This document shows, one piece after another, positions 1 to 5,797 of a stretch of DNA of 7,363 nt; position 1 is the first letter of the stretch, and each line of letters opens with the position of its first letter. Below the pieces are notes generated by a model. It was not told the DNA's origin. It saw only the letters and a program-made list of their open reading frames with translations, and did no database searches. The stretch lies in NCBI GenBank assembly GCA_003343995.1, contig QAKE01000041.1, positions 1 through 7,363 of the forward strand. Direction: 5' to 3'. Position numbers and translations under genes: made by a program. Origin of the DNA: Bacillota bacterium. GTDB taxonomy: Bacteria > Bacillota > Clostridia > Christensenellales > Borkfalkiaceae.

Positions 1-2056
1 GGGGACAGTTATTGCCACGAGTCCAAGGGGCGCAAGCGCCCTGGTCGGCTGCCGCCTCCTGAACATCAACGGCCTTACGAACCTTTTTCCACTTCATCGC
101 GTGCGTGCAAATCTTGCCCTCTACAATCGGGGACCAGATGCCATAGATACGGATACCGTGATCGCCGTAGGCGCTCGGTTCGTCGTTAAGCTCATAAGCC
201 GTGCGGACAAGGTGATGTTTGCGGGGAACCAGTACACCGCCCTGCTTCATGATGTAGGTGGCAAAGCAACCCGCATCTGCAGCTGCCAGTACCGCATCCA
301 GACGCGGGTTATCCAGTACCGGCGCACCCGCTTTGCGTTCGCCCTGTACTCTCGCCGCCTGACCAGCCAGCAAGCGCAGCTCGCGGTATGCCTGGCGCCC
401 CGGAATACCAAAGAAACGAAATTGTTGGACACGGTGCAGTGACGCCCAGGCGCTGACATGCTCGGCGCTGTCACGCAGTGATCTGCCGGTTTCTTTGCTG
501 ATTTCTTTAGCCAGCCCGCGCCCGTCGATATTCTTACTGATGTATTTGGCGATGTAGCTGGTCGGCGTGCCCTTGCGCGGGTTGATTAGCTCGGACTTGA
601 AGCGCGGCCCGGTATTGGTACCCAGCTCCTCACGGTCTTCACGGATTGCAAACTTACGCAGCAGCGCGGTGATGGAACGACGGTCTTTTTTGCGCATAAA
701 GCACAGAAGATGCCAGTGCACGGTGCCGTCATGGTGCGGCTCTGCAACGCGGACGCCGTACCAGCGCAGCCCGGCTTTGTGCATGGCCTTGCGGAAAGCG
801 GCGAATGTATCAACCAGATAGTCACTGCTCTGCCGGACCGTGGCGCTGGTCCATTTCGGATTAGGTCTGCCGTTGTTGAGGGTTGCGTGGAAGCGTGACG
901 GGCAGGTGATGGTATAGAACACGGCGCAGTCTCCGCGCATTTCCGCGATCAGCTCCAGCCCTTTAACACAGGCCATCATTTCATTACGGCGGTGCGCCGG
1001 GTTGCTGTTGCTGGCGTTCACCACATCTTCCATATCCAGCGTGTCACCGTCTTCGTTGACCAGTTCATGCGAGCGGAAGAACTCCAGCGATTTGCGGCGC
1101 TGCTCGCGTTTGTGGATCACGGCTTCATAGCTGACATACGGGGACGCTTTCTTGTTGACCAGGCAGACGGCGCGCAGCTGCTCCTCCCGCCACTCGCAGC
1201 GCATCTGCCACAATTTGCGATACCACCAGTCCGCGCACAGCATGCGCGCCAGCGACGGTGGGATCAGTTCATAAGGCACCGGCTTGCGGCGGCGCTTTTT
1301 GCGGCGCAACTGCTCAAAGGCAGGCGGGATGACCTCAAGGCGCATGGCTTCTGCAGCAACCCTTTCCCATGCCTGGCGGATTTCTTCTGGTTTAACATCG
1401 TCACTGACAAACAGATCACCGCAGGCCGCATCAAGACACATGCTCATATGTGCCGCAACCAGCGTGGAAAGGCGCTTGACCTGCTCCTGATTCATTTCAG
1501 GCAGTACCAGCAGCCCCTCCAGCCCGTCCTGGCTCGCCATGAACCGGAAAGACGCAGACACCTGGCTGTCACGCACGCGCTCCAGCCGCTCCAGACAAGG
1601 CCTGATTGTTTCGCGCAGATAGCGGGAATAAGCTTTAGCCCTGCCCAGGCTATGGAAGTATTTAATCCGCTCCAGCAAAGGCTTGCTGATATGGGCAGGC
1701 ATGGCGCTAACATCGGCAATAATCACCAAATCGGGATTAACGCGCTGCTGTTCGCGGGCCATTTTGGCATGGCTAATCAGCCGATCCTGCTCCATTTCAC
1801 GCTGGACAGGATCGCGGGATTCATTAAAGAAATAGCGTTCCCAAACCTCATCACTCAGCGCCTCACGGCGCAGATGCTCCTGCTCGTTATCCGCAGCATA
1901 CAGAGTGATGAGGTTTGAAAGCGCAGACTCCGGCGCAACGTCCGCCGGGTCCAGATACGGATTAACCGCTTTTTTTGGGGTATTCCATGGAAAGGCCACG
2001 GCGGCCTCATTCGAGCCGCCGGTGGTTGGTGCATTATGTAATGTGAATTTACTCAC
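1..2056 (-). CDS. A: Replication gene A protein (HUH endonuclease, P2/186 gpA), 3' end cut off
   Basis: This is the site-specific, strand-nicking initiator of P2-type rolling-circle replication. The frame is open from a GTG start at 2056 to the window edge (685 codons) and lacks a stop, so the C-terminus lies outside. Visible motifs are the metal-binding HUH motif in EPHHDGTVHWHLLCF (His447, Trp448, His449) and a two-tyrosine motif YIAKY (Tyr501 and Tyr505), the same four-residue spacing as the paired catalytic tyrosines of P2 A. A basic patch, RRKKRRR, sits at about 251-257. The GTG is chosen because it overlaps the dam stop (GTGA), has a GAGGTG ribosome-binding sequence 11 bases upstream, and no ATG occurs until about residue 88. 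It is the last gene of the early operon within the window. The likely origin lies inside its 3' part, at bases 2-41. Family assignment is firm; P2 A is somewhat longer (about 760 residues). Confidence 0.95.
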   Translation of the reverse strand, partial: MSKFTLHNAPTTGGSNEAAVAFPWNTPKKAVNPYLDPADVAPESALSNLITLYAADNEQEHLRREALSDEVWERYFFNESRDPVQREMEQDRLISHAKMAREQQRVNPDLVIIADVSAMPAHISKPLLERIKYFHSLGRAKAYSRYLRETIRPCLERLERVRDSQVSASFRFMASQDGLEGLLVLPEMNQEQVKRLSTLVAAHMSMCLDAACGDLFVSDDVKPEEIRQAWERVAAEAMRLEVIPPAFEQLRRKKRRRKPVPYELIPPSLARMLCADWWYRKLWQMRCEWREEQLRAVCLVNKKASPYVSYEAVIHKREQRRKSLEFFRSHELVNEDGDTLDMEDVVNASNSNPAHRRNEMMACVKGLELIAEMRGDCAVFYTITCPSRFHATLNNGRPNPKWTSATVRQSSDYLVDTFAAFRKAMHKAGLRWYGVRVAEPHHDGTVHWHLLCFMRKKDRRSITALLRKFAIREDREELGTNTGPRFKSELINPRKGTPTSYIAKYISKNIDGRGLAKEISKETGRSLRDSAEHVSAWASLHRVQQFRFFGIPGRQAYRELRLLAGQAARVQGERKAGAPVLDNPRLDAVLAAADAGCFATYIMKQGGVLVPRKHHLVRTAYELNDEPSAYGDHGIRIYGIWSPIVEGKICTHAMKWKKVRKAVDVQEAAADQGACAPWTRGNNCP
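2..41 (-). other. Candidate replication origin / gpA nick site inside gene A
   Basis: On the minus strand a small inverted repeat, GGGCGC-TT-GCGCCC (28-41), is followed directly by CTTGGACTCGTGGCAATAAC and then TGTCC. In P2 the origin lies within gene A and, as I recall it, has the form CCTCGGAGTCC/TGTCAATAACT with the nick at the slash. The window matches this closely at the same place in the reading frame (protein PWTRGNNC). By that alignment the nick would fall near bases 17/18. The alignment relies on memory of the P2 sequence, so the exact nick is inferred. Confidence 0.6.
1996..2025 (-). repeat. GC-rich hairpin in the 5' coding part of gene A
   Basis: Read on the minus strand, CCA(C)CGGCGGC pairs with GCCGCCGTGG around a nine-base loop. 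This gives seven uninterrupted G:C pairs plus three more beyond one bulged C. It begins about 30 bases after the A start codon, inside codons for Thr-Gly-Gly...Ala-Ala-Val. It could slow or tune translation of A, or could simply reflect Gly/Ala codons. Confidence 0.45.
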
Positions 2057-2913
2057 TGCCACGCCCGCACCTCAGTTTCCACCGAGATATCTGGACCGGA
2101 CGCTAAATCGACACCAAACCAGCCTGCTGATTTTGTGGCGATGATTTCTACTGCAGTTTTACTATCACCGGCAGCCACGCCCATGCTGCGCTTAGCGGTT
2201 ATACGATGGCGGGTAAAATCACGATAAAGCGAATTGGTCAAAGACGTATCACTGTTGGACACAATGACTGGATGACCTTCTGATGACCGACGCTCAAGAA
2301 TAGACGCCAGATGATACTGATTATCCTCAGTAAAACCGGCAGTGTGATAACCGCTAAATGTACCGTCGTATGGCGGATCGCAGTAAACAACATCACCAGT
2401 CTGCAGCATCGCCAATGTTTCGTCATAGCTGGCACAGATAAACGTTGCGCGTTGAGCCTTTTCTGCAAAAGCGCGTATCTCATGTTCAGGAAAATACGGA
2501 TTTTTATAATTACCGTAATGGACATTAAAATGACCGCTCAAGTTATAGCGGCACAGCCCACGATAACCATGACGATTGAGATAAAGTAAATATACTGCTT
2601 TCATGAAATCAGTAATTTCAGAGGAATGATTAAATTCATGCCTAATGTTGTAATAAGCAACTTCTCTATTCGCAATCGCAAAAATATTTTTTGCGCGTGA
2701 TATGAAAGCTTCACAATCAAGGGCAATTTTTTTATATAGGTTGATAAGGTCTGGATTAATATCCGCGACAAGATAATGAGGATAGTCTGTCGCCATCATC
2801 ACAGCACAGGAACCCGCGAAAGGTTCAACCAGTCGCGAGCCAGCAGGAAGGTGCTTAATCAATTCCGGCATGATAGCGGTTTTATTTCCCGCCCATTTCA
2901 GGATAGTGGTCAT
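2053..2913 (-). CDS. dam: DNA adenine methyltransferase (Dam, D12 class, predicted GATC)
   Basis: This enzyme transfers a methyl group from S-adenosylmethionine to adenine N6. The 286-residue protein follows E. coli Dam from end to end: KWAGNK at 6-11, EPFAGSC at 30-36, ADINPDLINLY near 50-60, LNRHGYRGLCRYN at 112-124, the catalytic DPPY at 179-182, and SNSDTSL near 219. The block at 112-130 is the one shared with GATC-specific enzymes, so GATC is the likely target. One oddity is the second glycine of the SAM-binding FxGxG motif, which is Cys36 here; I believe this also occurs in other phage Dams. The C-terminal 25 residues or so have no clear Dam counterpart. Its ATG overlaps the upstream stop (ATGA), and its own stop overlaps the GTG of gene A. 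The gene is AT-richer than A, suggesting separate acquisition. A role in escaping restriction or in marking phage DNA is inferred. Confidence 0.93.
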   Translation of the reverse strand: MTTILKWAGNKTAIMPELIKHLPAGSRLVEPFAGSCAVMMATDYPHYLVADINPDLINLYKKIALDCEAFISRAKNIFAIANREVAYYNIRHEFNHSSEITDFMKAVYLLYLNRHGYRGLCRYNLSGHFNVHYGNYKNPYFPEHEIRAFAEKAQRATFICASYDETLAMLQTGDVVYCDPPYDGTFSGYHTAGFTEDNQYHLASILERRSSEGHPVIVSNSDTSLTNSLYRDFTRHRITAKRSMGVAAGDSKTAVEIIATKSAGWFGVDLASGPDISVETEVRAWQ

Positions 2914-3206
2914 ATAGCTCCCCCTGAAATGACATAGGAGAGAGCCTCAAGCGGTGTTAATGAGCGAATAGAAAGAATTACCCATTGCCCTTCAACTGCC
3001 ACAACTTCATTAATCGGCAAGGTGTGAGTAATAACAGCGGCCCATTCCCGACCAGTATATGAACCGTGCTTCCATTCGCAGAGAGAAAGGACATCACCAA
3101 CTTTGTATCCGCGATCATCTTTACGAAGCTCTGCCTTTTTGCTACCAGCGACTACGGCATTAAAATACTTAGGTGCAATTTTTAACTGATGGATGCGCAT
3201 AGTCAT
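2910..3206 (-). CDS. DUF3850 family protein (ASCH/PUA-like fold)
   Basis: This 98-residue protein has the family signature: HQLKIAPKYFNAVVAG, then ELRKDDRGYKVGDVLSLCEW, then YTGRE and a beta-rich end. DUF3850 belongs to the ASCH/PUA-like superfamily of small RNA- or nucleotide-binding domains; its role in phages is not established. The start at 3206 overlaps the preceding stop (ATGA) and follows the ribosome-binding sequence AAGGCGGTGC. A second in-frame ATG lies two codons later. The protein ends in GGAI because the dam ribosome binding site (GGGGGAGC) is read as Gly-Gly-Ala. It is probably co-translated with its neighbours. Family call good, function unknown. Confidence 0.85.
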   Translation of the reverse strand: MTMRIHQLKIAPKYFNAVVAGSKKAELRKDDRGYKVGDVLSLCEWKHGSYTGREWAAVITHTLPINEVVAVEGQWVILSIRSLTPLEALSYVISGGAI

Positions 3207-3221
3207 ACCGCACCGCCTTGC
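3198..3221 (-). repeat. Junction repeat, copy 1 (start of DUF3850 gene)
   Basis: On the minus strand GCAAGGCGGTGC, three bases and then ATGACTATG span the stop of the 61-residue gene and the start of the DUF3850 gene. The same 24-base unit occurs at 3380-3403 with two mismatches. It holds the ribosome binding site, the stop/start overlap and the first codons. Confidence 0.8.
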
Positions 3222-3388
3222 TGAGTATCAGCTTTGCGACGCTGTTGCAGTTCCTCTAATGCGGAAACAATATTTGAATGATAAATCTGGTCAGCCTGAC
3301 GCTTATCGTCACCAGCGTTATCACTAGCCAGTGACTCAATTGCTATAAGTTGATTTAAACTTTGATCAGTTATGCGATTCATAGTCAT
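3203..3388 (-). CDS. Small hypothetical early protein (61 aa)
   Basis: I cannot give this protein a function. It begins MTMNRITDQSLNQLIAIESL, continues hydrophilic and helical with SNIVSALEELQQRRKAD, and ends QQGGAV. The ITDxxLxxLI...ALxELQxRR pattern resembles an N-terminal module common in hypothetical (Ea22-like) phage proteins, so this may be a stand-alone copy of that module. The frame is open back to 3439, but I chose the ATG at 3388 because it overlaps the exonuclease stop (ATGA) and is preceded by AAGGCGGTGC at good spacing. The next ATG, at 3382, is also possible. Its start region is nearly identical to that of the DUF3850 gene. Confidence 0.7.
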   Translation of the reverse strand: MTMNRITDQSLNQLIAIESLASDNAGDDKRQADQIYHSNIVSALEELQQRRKADTQQGGAV

Positions 3389-3403
3389 TCGGCACCGCCT
3401 TGC
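3380..3403 (-). repeat. Junction repeat, copy 2 (start of 61-aa gene)
   Basis: This is the second copy of the 24-base junction unit found at 3198-3221, with 22 of 24 bases the same. It spans the stop of the exonuclease gene and the start of the 61-residue gene. The copies are direct repeats 182 bases apart, so recombination between them would cleanly delete the 61-residue gene and leave the operon in frame. Confidence 0.8.
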
Positions 3404-3969
3404 GCTAAAGCTTTGATGACACCTAATGTCATTTTGCAATCAGCTAAAGCACGGTGTGCCTGCCCCTCGATCACAACACCTTCATGCGCGGCGGCATCAA
3501 CTAACTTATGCCACTTATAACCGTGATATTTCCCCGGTTCACCACGATATTCTGCATATAATTTCATGGCGCACAGGGAATACTCATCCATAAATGAAGA
3601 TAATCCGTCCGTCCATAATCCATTTAATTCTGCTGATTGACGTATCAGACGAGTATCATAATCAGCATTATAAATAACGAATCCATAATTAAAGAACAGA
3701 TCGGCTACCGCACCGTGAACATCTTTCCAAGTTGGGGCATGAGCAACCATTTTATTGGTAATGCCATGAATAGCGATAGCATCCTCTGGGATAGGCTTGG
3801 TAGGTTTAATTAGCGTATTCAGCATAATAAACCCATTTTTATCTATAATGCAGATTTCAACGATTTCCGCATCATCACCCAAACCAGTAGTTTCGGTATC
3901 AATAAATAAGCGATCATCATTAAGCCAGCGTTTGGCGCGATGGTTAATTGTCTGATGAATAATGCTCAT
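3385..3969 (-). CDS. DnaQ-like 3'-5' exonuclease (DEDDh)
   Basis: This 194-residue protein is a single-domain DEDDh exonuclease, removing nucleotides from DNA or RNA 3' ends with two metal ions. Exo I is FIDTETTGL with Asp24 and Glu26; Exo II is IYNADYDTRLI with Asp105; Exo III is HRALADCKMT with His172 and Asp177. All catalytic residues are present, and no polymerase domain is attached. The region IAIHGITNKMV (about 65-75) is typical of the DnaQ/ExoX group. Its ATG overlaps the DksA-like stop (ATGA), and it ends in GGAE through the next gene's ribosome binding site. It is AT-rich like dam. Substrate and role (repair, recombination or degradation of host nucleic acid) cannot be read from the sequence. 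Confidence 0.9.
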   Translation of the reverse strand: MSIIHQTINHRAKRWLNDDRLFIDTETTGLGDDAEIVEICIIDKNGFIMLNTLIKPTKPIPEDAIAIHGITNKMVAHAPTWKDVHGAVADLFFNYGFVIYNADYDTRLIRQSAELNGLWTDGLSSFMDEYSLCAMKLYAEYRGEPGKYHGYKWHKLVDAAAHEGVVIEGQAHRALADCKMTLGVIKALAQGGAE

Positions 3970-4193
3970 ACAGCACCTCCGTTATAGTGTTTGCCTTTCA
4001 GCTCTGCGATTTCCTGACAAGTGACACAGCACTGCACGCCCGGGATGGCGCGACGGCGTGCTGGCGGGATCGGTGCATCGCAATCAATGCAGAGCACACG
4101 GGAAACGCCCGGCGTTCTGTTGCGGGCGGTGTGGATGTGGCGCTGACGTTCTTCTTCAACGCGCTGCTGTACGAGGTCCATTGAATCAGCCAT
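3966..4193 (-). CDS. TraR/DksA-type C4 zinc-finger protein (P2 early operon)
   Basis: This 75-residue protein has the short TraR/DksA zinc finger: CIDC (Cys35, Cys38), then PIPPARRRAIPGVQ, then CVTC (Cys56, Cys59). Relatives of this type include F TraR and a small P2 early protein, which is at the same place in the operon. TraR binds the RNA polymerase secondary channel and mimics DksA with ppGpp. This protein has a helical N-terminus (about 1-25, acidic and arginine-rich) followed by the finger, consistent with that role, but activity is inferred. Its ATG at 4193 shares one base with the upstream stop (TGATG); a second ATG at 4181 would give 71 residues. It ends in GGAV through the exonuclease gene's ribosome binding site GGAGGTGC. 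Confidence 0.9.
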   Translation of the reverse strand: MADSMDLVQQRVEEERQRHIHTARNRTPGVSRVLCIDCDAPIPPARRRAIPGVQCCVTCQEIAELKGKHYNGGAV

Positions 4194-4426
4194 CAGTGGA
4201 TCTCCTGCGCTTCGTTCTGAATGTTTTCAGCCGCAATACGCAGCAGCTCCGCCGCTTCAACGTGATTAAGCTGGCGTGACGTTATATGGCAAGCCAGGCT
4301 ATCAAGACGGGCTGCCATTGCCGCGGCACGTGCACGGCGTTCTTCCATGCGTGCATCAGTCAGCATCTGATTAAGGCCAGCATCATCTGGTCCTGTTTTG
4401 GTGATTCGGGTTTCAATATTTCGCAT
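4193..4426 (-). CDS. DUF2732 family protein
   Basis: This 77-residue protein matches the P2-family early proteins grouped as DUF2732: a start like MRNIETR, then LNQMLTDARMEERRARAAAMAARLD, and LNHVEAAELLRIAAENI near the end. It is predicted to be almost all helix, alanine- and arginine-rich, with no enzyme motif. Function is unknown. It has its own strong ribosome binding site (CAGGAG, 4435-4440) after a 67-base gap, so it starts a new translational block. The DksA-like gene is coupled to it downstream. Confidence 0.85.
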   Translation of the reverse strand: MRNIETRITKTGPDDAGLNQMLTDARMEERRARAAAMAARLDSLACHITSRQLNHVEAAELLRIAAENIQNEAQEIH

Positions 4427-4445
4427 TGTTGTTTCTCCTGAATTT

Positions 4446-4475
4446 GGGCAATAAGATGCCCGGCGGGTTTACGCC
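4446..4475. repeat. Two small inverted repeats in the gap before the DUF2732 gene
   Basis: The gap 4427-4493 holds GGGCA-N6-TGCCC (4446-4461) directly followed by GGCG-N6-CGCC (4462-4475). On the minus strand, the direction of transcription, the hairpins are followed by AAATTC rather than a T run, so they do not look like an intrinsic terminator for the operon. They may be an mRNA processing or stability element; no known element is recognised. Confidence 0.35.
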
Positions 4476-4493
4476 TTTAATTTCGGTTGTGGA

Positions 4494-4835
4494 TTAATTC
4501 GGCATGGCTAGCCGATTTGGAAATAAACTCACCACTGTACGGAAATGGTTCATTGCTTTAATCAGCTCCCGCTTTTCGTCAGTCGTCAGCTCACTAACAT
4601 TGACGCTATGACGTTCCGCCGGAATCTTTGCCATAAAGAATATTGCGGCTAGTGCGCGTTTATTCTGCTCATGGTTAATATCCCGTTGGTCCCGCATATC
4701 GCTAATAAAGCGCTCCAGTTCTGAATCAATATTTAAGCCAAACACTTTCGCCCTTAATTCCGCGATGTGGTTTAACCCATTAAGGCGGAGGCCAGCGCTT
4801 AGCGGAACAGTCGCAGCATCGCCTTCAATAGCCAT
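4494..4835 (-). CDS. DUF5347 family protein (position of 186 dhr)
   Basis: This 113-residue protein matches the P2/186-type DUF5347 family: LRLNGLNHIAELRAKVFG, then RFISDMRDQRDINHEQNKRALAAIFFMAKI, then ELTTDEKRELIKAMNHFRTVVSLFPNRL at the end. It lies directly after fil, where 186 has dhr (delay of host replication), but I cannot confirm from sequence that it is Dhr. It has no enzyme motif and looks mostly helical. The start overlaps the end of fil by 37 bases in another frame and is supported by AGGGG six bases upstream of the ATG. The overlap suggests coupled expression with fil. Confidence 0.82.
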   Translation of the reverse strand: MAIEGDAATVPLSAGLRLNGLNHIAELRAKVFGLNIDSELERFISDMRDQRDINHEQNKRALAAIFFMAKIPAERHSVNVSELTTDEKRELIKAMNHFRTVVSLFPNRLAMPN

Positions 4836-4999
4836 GGTTTCCCCTGCTTTTTAGTGGACAGCTCAGCCAGCAACGCATCCTGAGAGCGGCACGGATGCCA
4901 GCGCTTGCCATCCTCCCCCATAATCCAGCCATGACCGCAGTGCATTGCAGGACTTTGCTTAACGAGCAGTGATGCAAAAGATGGTTCTTTAGTCAGCAT
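4799..4999 (-). CDS. fil: Phage filamentation protein Fil
   Basis: This 66-residue protein corresponds to Fil of phage 186, whose expression blocks cell division and makes host cells filament. Recognised features are PSFASLLVKQSPAMHCGHGWIMG and DGKRWHPC, followed by a basic C-terminus (LLKAMLRLFR). The gene order cox/apl-cII-fil is that of 186. I place the start at the ATG at 4999, not the GTG at 5005, because GAGG lies five bases before the ATG and nothing useful precedes the GTG. It begins seven bases after the cII stop, with its ribosome binding site running into that stop. The identification rests on sequence memory and gene position. Confidence 0.82.
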   Translation of the reverse strand: MLTKEPSFASLLVKQSPAMHCGHGWIMGEDGKRWHPCRSQDALLAELSTKKQGKPWLLKAMLRLFR

Positions 5000-5006
5000 A
5001 ACCACC

Positions 5007-5516
5007 TCAGATCAGGCCGAACGAAGCGCCGAGGCCCGTCACGGTATCTACTGCGCTTGCCATCGACGGATTCGCCTGCAAACGCGCATGCAATGAAACT
5101 GCAGTGAGTGCCATAAGGCGCGTAACAGAGTTGATGCTATTGATAACATCGCGGCGACCTGCACTGGTTTTCACATCACCGGATACTGCGCCTGCAGCTA
5201 CACGCCCAATCTCCGCAGTTGCACTCATGACGTAATGCGGTAGGTTCTCTTTTGCCACTTCATTCAATGGCACACACGGCAGGCAGTGGATTTGAGCCAG
5301 AAAACCATCAACCAGCGAGGGGTCTTCAGTCAGGTCGGTAAGCAGATGAATTTCCGGTGCTGTGAGCTGGTGTGGCTGGTCCGGGTTCAGCTTGTTACGC
5401 AGTGTCTGGACGTTCATTCCCGCACGTTCTGCCAACTTAGCCATGTTGTGACGCAGTGCGAAAGCCCGGCAGGCTTCATCAAAATGTGGATGTTTGGAAA
5501 TCTTATAATCAAACAT
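5007..5516 (-). CDS. cII: 186-type CII transcriptional activator
   Basis: This 169-residue protein is close to CII of phage 186 throughout, including the start MFDYKISKHPHFDEACRAFA, a helix-turn-helix at about 25-45 (MAKLAERAGMNVQTLRNKLN), DLTEDPSLVDGFLAQIHCLPC, and the conserved end TVTGLGASFGLI. In 186, CII activates the establishment promoter pE, boosting cI (and int) expression after infection, and is rapidly degraded. It is unrelated to lambda CII. The frame extends to an ATG at 5540, but the ATG at 5516 gives the 186 length and has GAAGGGG just upstream. The start codon is itself part of an inverted half-site pair that looks like the CII operator. Confidence 0.95.
   Translation of the reverse strand: MFDYKISKHPHFDEACRAFALRHNMAKLAERAGMNVQTLRNKLNPDQPHQLTAPEIHLLTDLTEDPSLVDGFLAQIHCLPCVPLNEVAKENLPHYVMSATAEIGRVAAGAVSGDVKTSAGRRDVINSINSVTRLMALTAVSLHARLQANPSMASAVDTVTGLGASFGLI
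5490..5516. promoter_or_regulatory. Predicted CII operator (half-sites 20 bp apart)
   Basis: ATGTTTG (5490-5496) and its inverse CAAACAT (5510-5516) are exact inverted half-sites with centres 20 bp apart. 186 CII is known for binding half-sites separated by 20 bp centre to centre, and ATGTTTG is the half-site I recall. The only other ATGTTTG copies I found (215-221 and 7154-7160) have no partner. The right half-site contains the cII start codon. Confidence 0.75.
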
Positions 5517-5550
5517 GTTAGCCCCTTCTAAAGTTCTCATAATTGAACTT
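5517..5550 (+). promoter_or_regulatory. Candidate establishment promoter pE (reads towards cI)
   Basis: Just right of the CII operator lie two possible -10 elements on the plus strand, CATAAT (5538-5543) and TCTAAA (5527-5532), with no good -35, as expected for an activator-dependent promoter. A start near 5540-5550 would place the CII site over the -35 region and lie roughly 265-275 bases upstream of the candidate pL start; from memory the 186 pE-pL distance is similar. The transcript would run antisense through cox into cI and int. AAGTTC-N8-GAACTT (5531-5550), a perfect six-base inverted repeat, overlaps it. Confidence 0.45.
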
Positions 5551-5551
5551 A

Positions 5552-5797
5552 CTAACCGACAACAACGTTGTAATTGAAGGCTGACTGCTCCATGTTCTTG
5601 CGGGCCTGTTCCTTCTTATATTTGAGGTAAAGAATGAATACGCGACCTTTGTTTTTTTCTTTCTTTTCAATGTAGTTAGCCAGTTTACCGTTATGAATCA
5701 TCTGATAAACCGAACCACGGGAGTATCCCTCCCACTCTGCGAACTCAGCAGGAGTCGCTATCACTTTTGGTACACGAATTGAAATTTCAGTGCTCAT
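5552..5797 (-). CDS. cox: Cox/Apl-type regulator and excisionase
   Basis: This is the first gene of the early operon and encodes an 81-residue basic protein. In P2 (Cox) and 186 (Apl) the gene here both represses the lysogenic promoter and serves as directionality factor for excision. Residues 16-45 (TPAEFAEWEGYSRGSVYQMIHNGKLANYI) form the helix-turn-helix/winged-helix of phage Cox and MerR-like excisionases. The lysine-rich KKEKNKGRVFIL segment that follows would be the wing. It is more like the Cox family (Phage_Cox) than 186 Apl in detail, although the neighbours are 186-like. The ribosome binding site is weak (AAGAG, about ten bases from the ATG). A candidate array of binding sites lies directly upstream at 5811-5860. 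Confidence 0.85.
   Translation of the reverse strand: MSTEISIRVPKVIATPAEFAEWEGYSRGSVYQMIHNGKLANYIEKKEKNKGRVFILYLKYKKEQARKNMEQSAFNYNVVVG

Noticed and set aside
101..898. Several shorter open frames on both strands
   Set aside because: All fall within gene A in other frames and lack recognisable domains or good ribosome binding sites.
992..1918. Long plus-strand open frame of 308 codons
   Set aside because: It lies antisense to gene A, which has intact HUH and tyrosine motifs. Long antisense frames are expected opposite GC-rich genes, and the predicted protein shows no recognisable family.
2238..2589. Open frames of about 92-95 codons on both strands inside dam
   Set aside because: They are shadows of the Dam frame, which matches E. 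coli Dam from end to end.
4446..4475. Tandem hairpins as an intrinsic terminator within the early operon
   Set aside because: No T run follows on the transcribed strand, and the downstream genes have no evident promoter, so termination here would silence A.
5517..5540. Upstream ATG adding eight residues to CII
   Set aside because: The start at 5516 gives the 186 CII length and has GAAGGGG just upstream; the extra residues include the translated ribosome binding site.
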